Shown here piece by piece: positions 48,756 through 50,139 of a stretch of 50,139 nt of DNA (within the stretch, counting starts at the first letter, position 1; the number at the start of each line of letters is the position of its first letter). Where the stretch lies: NCBI RefSeq assembly GCF_002272015.1, contig NZ_NPBY01000085.1, forward strand, positions 1 to 50,139, written 5' to 3'. The stretch is from Paenibacillus campinasensis (lineage in GTDB: Bacteria > Bacillota > Bacilli > Paenibacillales > Paenibacillaceae). The notes under the pieces were generated by a model. The model worked only from the letters and a program-made list of their open reading frames with translations, was not told the DNA's origin and did no database searches. A program made the translations under genes and the position numbers.

Positions 48756-50045
48756 ATGACCATTATTTCTGACGTATATGCACGCGAAGTCCTTGACTCC
48801 CGCGGTAACCCGACTGTAGAGGTTGAAGTATACCTGGAATCCGGCGCAATTGGCCGTGCCATCGTTCCTTCCGGTGCTTCGACTGGTGTTCACGAAGCAG
48901 TTGAGCTTCGCGACGGCGACAAATCCCGTTACCTCGGAAAAGGTGTTCTGCAAGCAGTAAAGAATGTTAACGAGGTTATCGCTCCTGAAGTGATCGGAAT
49001 GGACGCGCTTGATCAAGTAAGCATCGACAAGCTGATGATCGCTCTGGACGGAACGCCGAACAAAGGCAAACTGGGTGCAAATGCGATTCTGGCTGTATCG
49101 ATGGCTGTCGCTCGTGCAGCTGCCGAGGCGCTTGCTATGCCGCTGTACACTTACCTTGGCGGATTCAACGCAAAACAGCTTCCAGTACCAATGATGAACA
49201 TCGTGAACGGCGGCGCTCATGCTGACAACAACGTTGACGTGCAAGAGTTCATGGTACTGCCTGTAGGTGCTTCCAGCTTCAAAGAAGCGCTTCGTATGGG
49301 TGCTGAAATCTTCCACAACCTGAAATCGGTTCTGAAAGGCAAAGGACTGAACACTGCTGTTGGTGACGAAGGCGGCTTCGCTCCGAACTTCACTTCCAAC
49401 GAAGACGCGCTGTCCTCGATCATTGAAGCGATTGAAAAAGCTGGCTACACGCCAGGCAAGGACGTATTGCTGGGTATGGACGTGGCTTCCACGGAATTCT
49501 TCAAGGATGGCAAATATGTGCTTGAAGGCGAAGGCAAATCCTTCACACCTGCTGAGTTCGTAGACCTGCTTGCTTCTTGGGTAGAGAAATATCCAATCAT
49601 CACCATCGAAGACGGCTGCTCCGAGGACGACTGGGAAGGTTGGAAATTGCTCACTGAGAAATTGGGTGACAAAATTCAGCTCGTGGGTGACGACCTGTTC
49701 GTTACGAACACTGAGCGTCTGGAAAGAGGCATCAAGGAAGGGATCGGTAACTCCATCCTGATCAAAGTTAACCAAATCGGTACGCTGACTGAAACATTCG
49801 ACGCGATCGAAATGGCAAAACGCGCTGGTTACACCGCTGTGATCTCCCACCGTTCCGGTGAGTCCGAAGACAGCACGATCGCTGACATCGCGGTTGCTAC
49901 AAACGCTGGCCAGATCAAAACGGGTGCACCTTCCCGTACGGACCGCGTTGCGAAATACAACCAGTTGCTTCGCATCGAAGACAACCTGGGCGAACTCGCT
50001 CAGTACGACGGCTTGAAGTCGTTCTACAACCTGAAGCAACAATAA
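48756..50045 (+). CDS. eno: enolase
   Basis: The product is 429 residues. It dehydrates 2-phosphoglycerate to phosphoenolpyruvate. Recognisable parts are EVLDSRGNPTVEVEVYL, IVPSGASTGVHEAVELRDGD, GDEGGFAPN, and the family signature ILIKVNQIGTLTET with SHRSGESED near residue 370. AAAGGAGA precedes the ATG. It is the last gene of the operon, with codon use like gapA, followed by a terminator. Confidence 0.98.
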   Translation: MTIISDVYAREVLDSRGNPTVEVEVYLESGAIGRAIVPSGASTGVHEAVELRDGDKSRYLGKGVLQAVKNVNEVIAPEVIGMDALDQVSIDKLMIALDGTPNKGKLGANAILAVSMAVARAAAEALAMPLYTYLGGFNAKQLPVPMMNIVNGGAHADNNVDVQEFMVLPVGASSFKEALRMGAEIFHNLKSVLKGKGLNTAVGDEGGFAPNFTSNEDALSSIIEAIEKAGYTPGKDVLLGMDVASTEFFKDGKYVLEGEGKSFTPAEFVDLLASWVEKYPIITIEDGCSEDDWEGWKLLTEKLGDKIQLVGDDLFVTNTERLERGIKEGIGNSILIKVNQIGTLTETFDAIEMAKRAGYTAVISHRSGESEDSTIADIAVATNAGQIKTGAPSRTDRVAKYNQLLRIEDNLGELAQYDGLKSFYNLKQQ

Positions 50046-50056
50046 TAAGGGCTATA

Positions 50057-50097
50057 AAAGCCTGGCTCCTGATGTTGCGGGGGCCGGGCTTTTTTTT
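50057..50097 (+). terminator. intrinsic terminator of the glycolytic operon
   Basis: AAAGCCTGGCTCC (50057-50069) pairs with GGGGCCGGGCTTT (50080-50092), with two G-T pairs, followed by eight T to 50097. The remaining 42 bp to the window end hold nothing recognisable. Confidence 0.9.
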
Positions 50098-50139
50098 GCG
50101 CTTATTGGGGGAGCGGGGGAGAGGCAAGGCTGCACATTG

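Noticed and set aside
48357..50042. 561-codon ORF on the minus strand across enolase
   Set aside because: Antisense shadow of eno and the end of gpmI, produced by codon bias.
1..50139. CRISPR arrays, insertion sequences, prophage genes or defence islands
   Set aside because: No regularly spaced repeats, transposase, integrase or phage structural motifs are visible in any frame.

Overview
The window looks like chromosomal DNA of a spore-forming Gram-positive bacterium, most probably Paenibacillus or a close relative. Three things point there: the gene order follows the Bacillus hprK-lgt-ppaX / his / trxB-rapZ-yvcK-whiA-crh-clpP-cggR-gapA block; GTG and TTG starts behind strong AGGAGG-type ribosome sites are common; and there is a CotF-type spore coat gene. 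The genus is inference from gene order and protein resemblance, not from a search. I see no insertion sequence, prophage, CRISPR array or rRNA.

Layout. Bases 1-210 hold two tRNAs (Tyr, Lys) and a terminator. A PucR/CdaR-type regulator and the sugar-importer ATPase msmX follow. Bases 3421-6671 are hprK-lgt-ppaX-yvoF (HPr phosphorylation, lipoprotein modification, pyrophosphate removal), then a membrane acyltransferase. Bases 8294-16120 are a nearly complete histidine operon, hisZ-G-D-B-H-A-F-IE-J, directly followed by a divergent PRPP synthetase paralogue with its own promoter and a structured leader; PRPP is the substrate of HisG. A TPR protein and trxB come next.

Bases 20278-30624 are the accessory part: spore coat protein, GNAT acetyltransferase, an HTH-methyltransferase fusion, a VanZ-RDD membrane protein, an unrecognised membrane protein, a NUDIX hydrolase, a DUF4177 protein, a 58-residue membrane protein, a DUF368/PopT lipid-carrier transporter, and a minus-strand ABC exporter plus two-component system with a palindromic candidate operator.

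Bases 30625-34843 are glucokinase then rapZ-yvcK-whiA-crh. The Crh-position protein keeps the PTS histidine His15, unlike Bacillus subtilis Crh. After a secreted SIMPL protein and a short promoter-terminator unit comes potABCD (polyamine uptake), a secreted DUF4163/DUF3298-like protein, clpP with a CtsR box, tRNA-Arg, and the glycolytic operon cggR-gapA-pgk-tpiA-gpmI-eno with a recognisable CggR operator.

Functionally the window is dominated by carbon control (HprK, Crh, CggR, MsmX, GlcK, YvcK, lower glycolysis), histidine synthesis and envelope functions. No obvious defence or novel multi-gene system is visible. The best candidates for something undescribed are RNA-level: the folded intergenic region ending in the terminator at 22501-22528, the promoter-terminator unit before potA, and the prs leader. 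Among proteins they are the His15-bearing Crh homologue, the PRPP synthetase paralogue and several small or unassigned membrane proteins.
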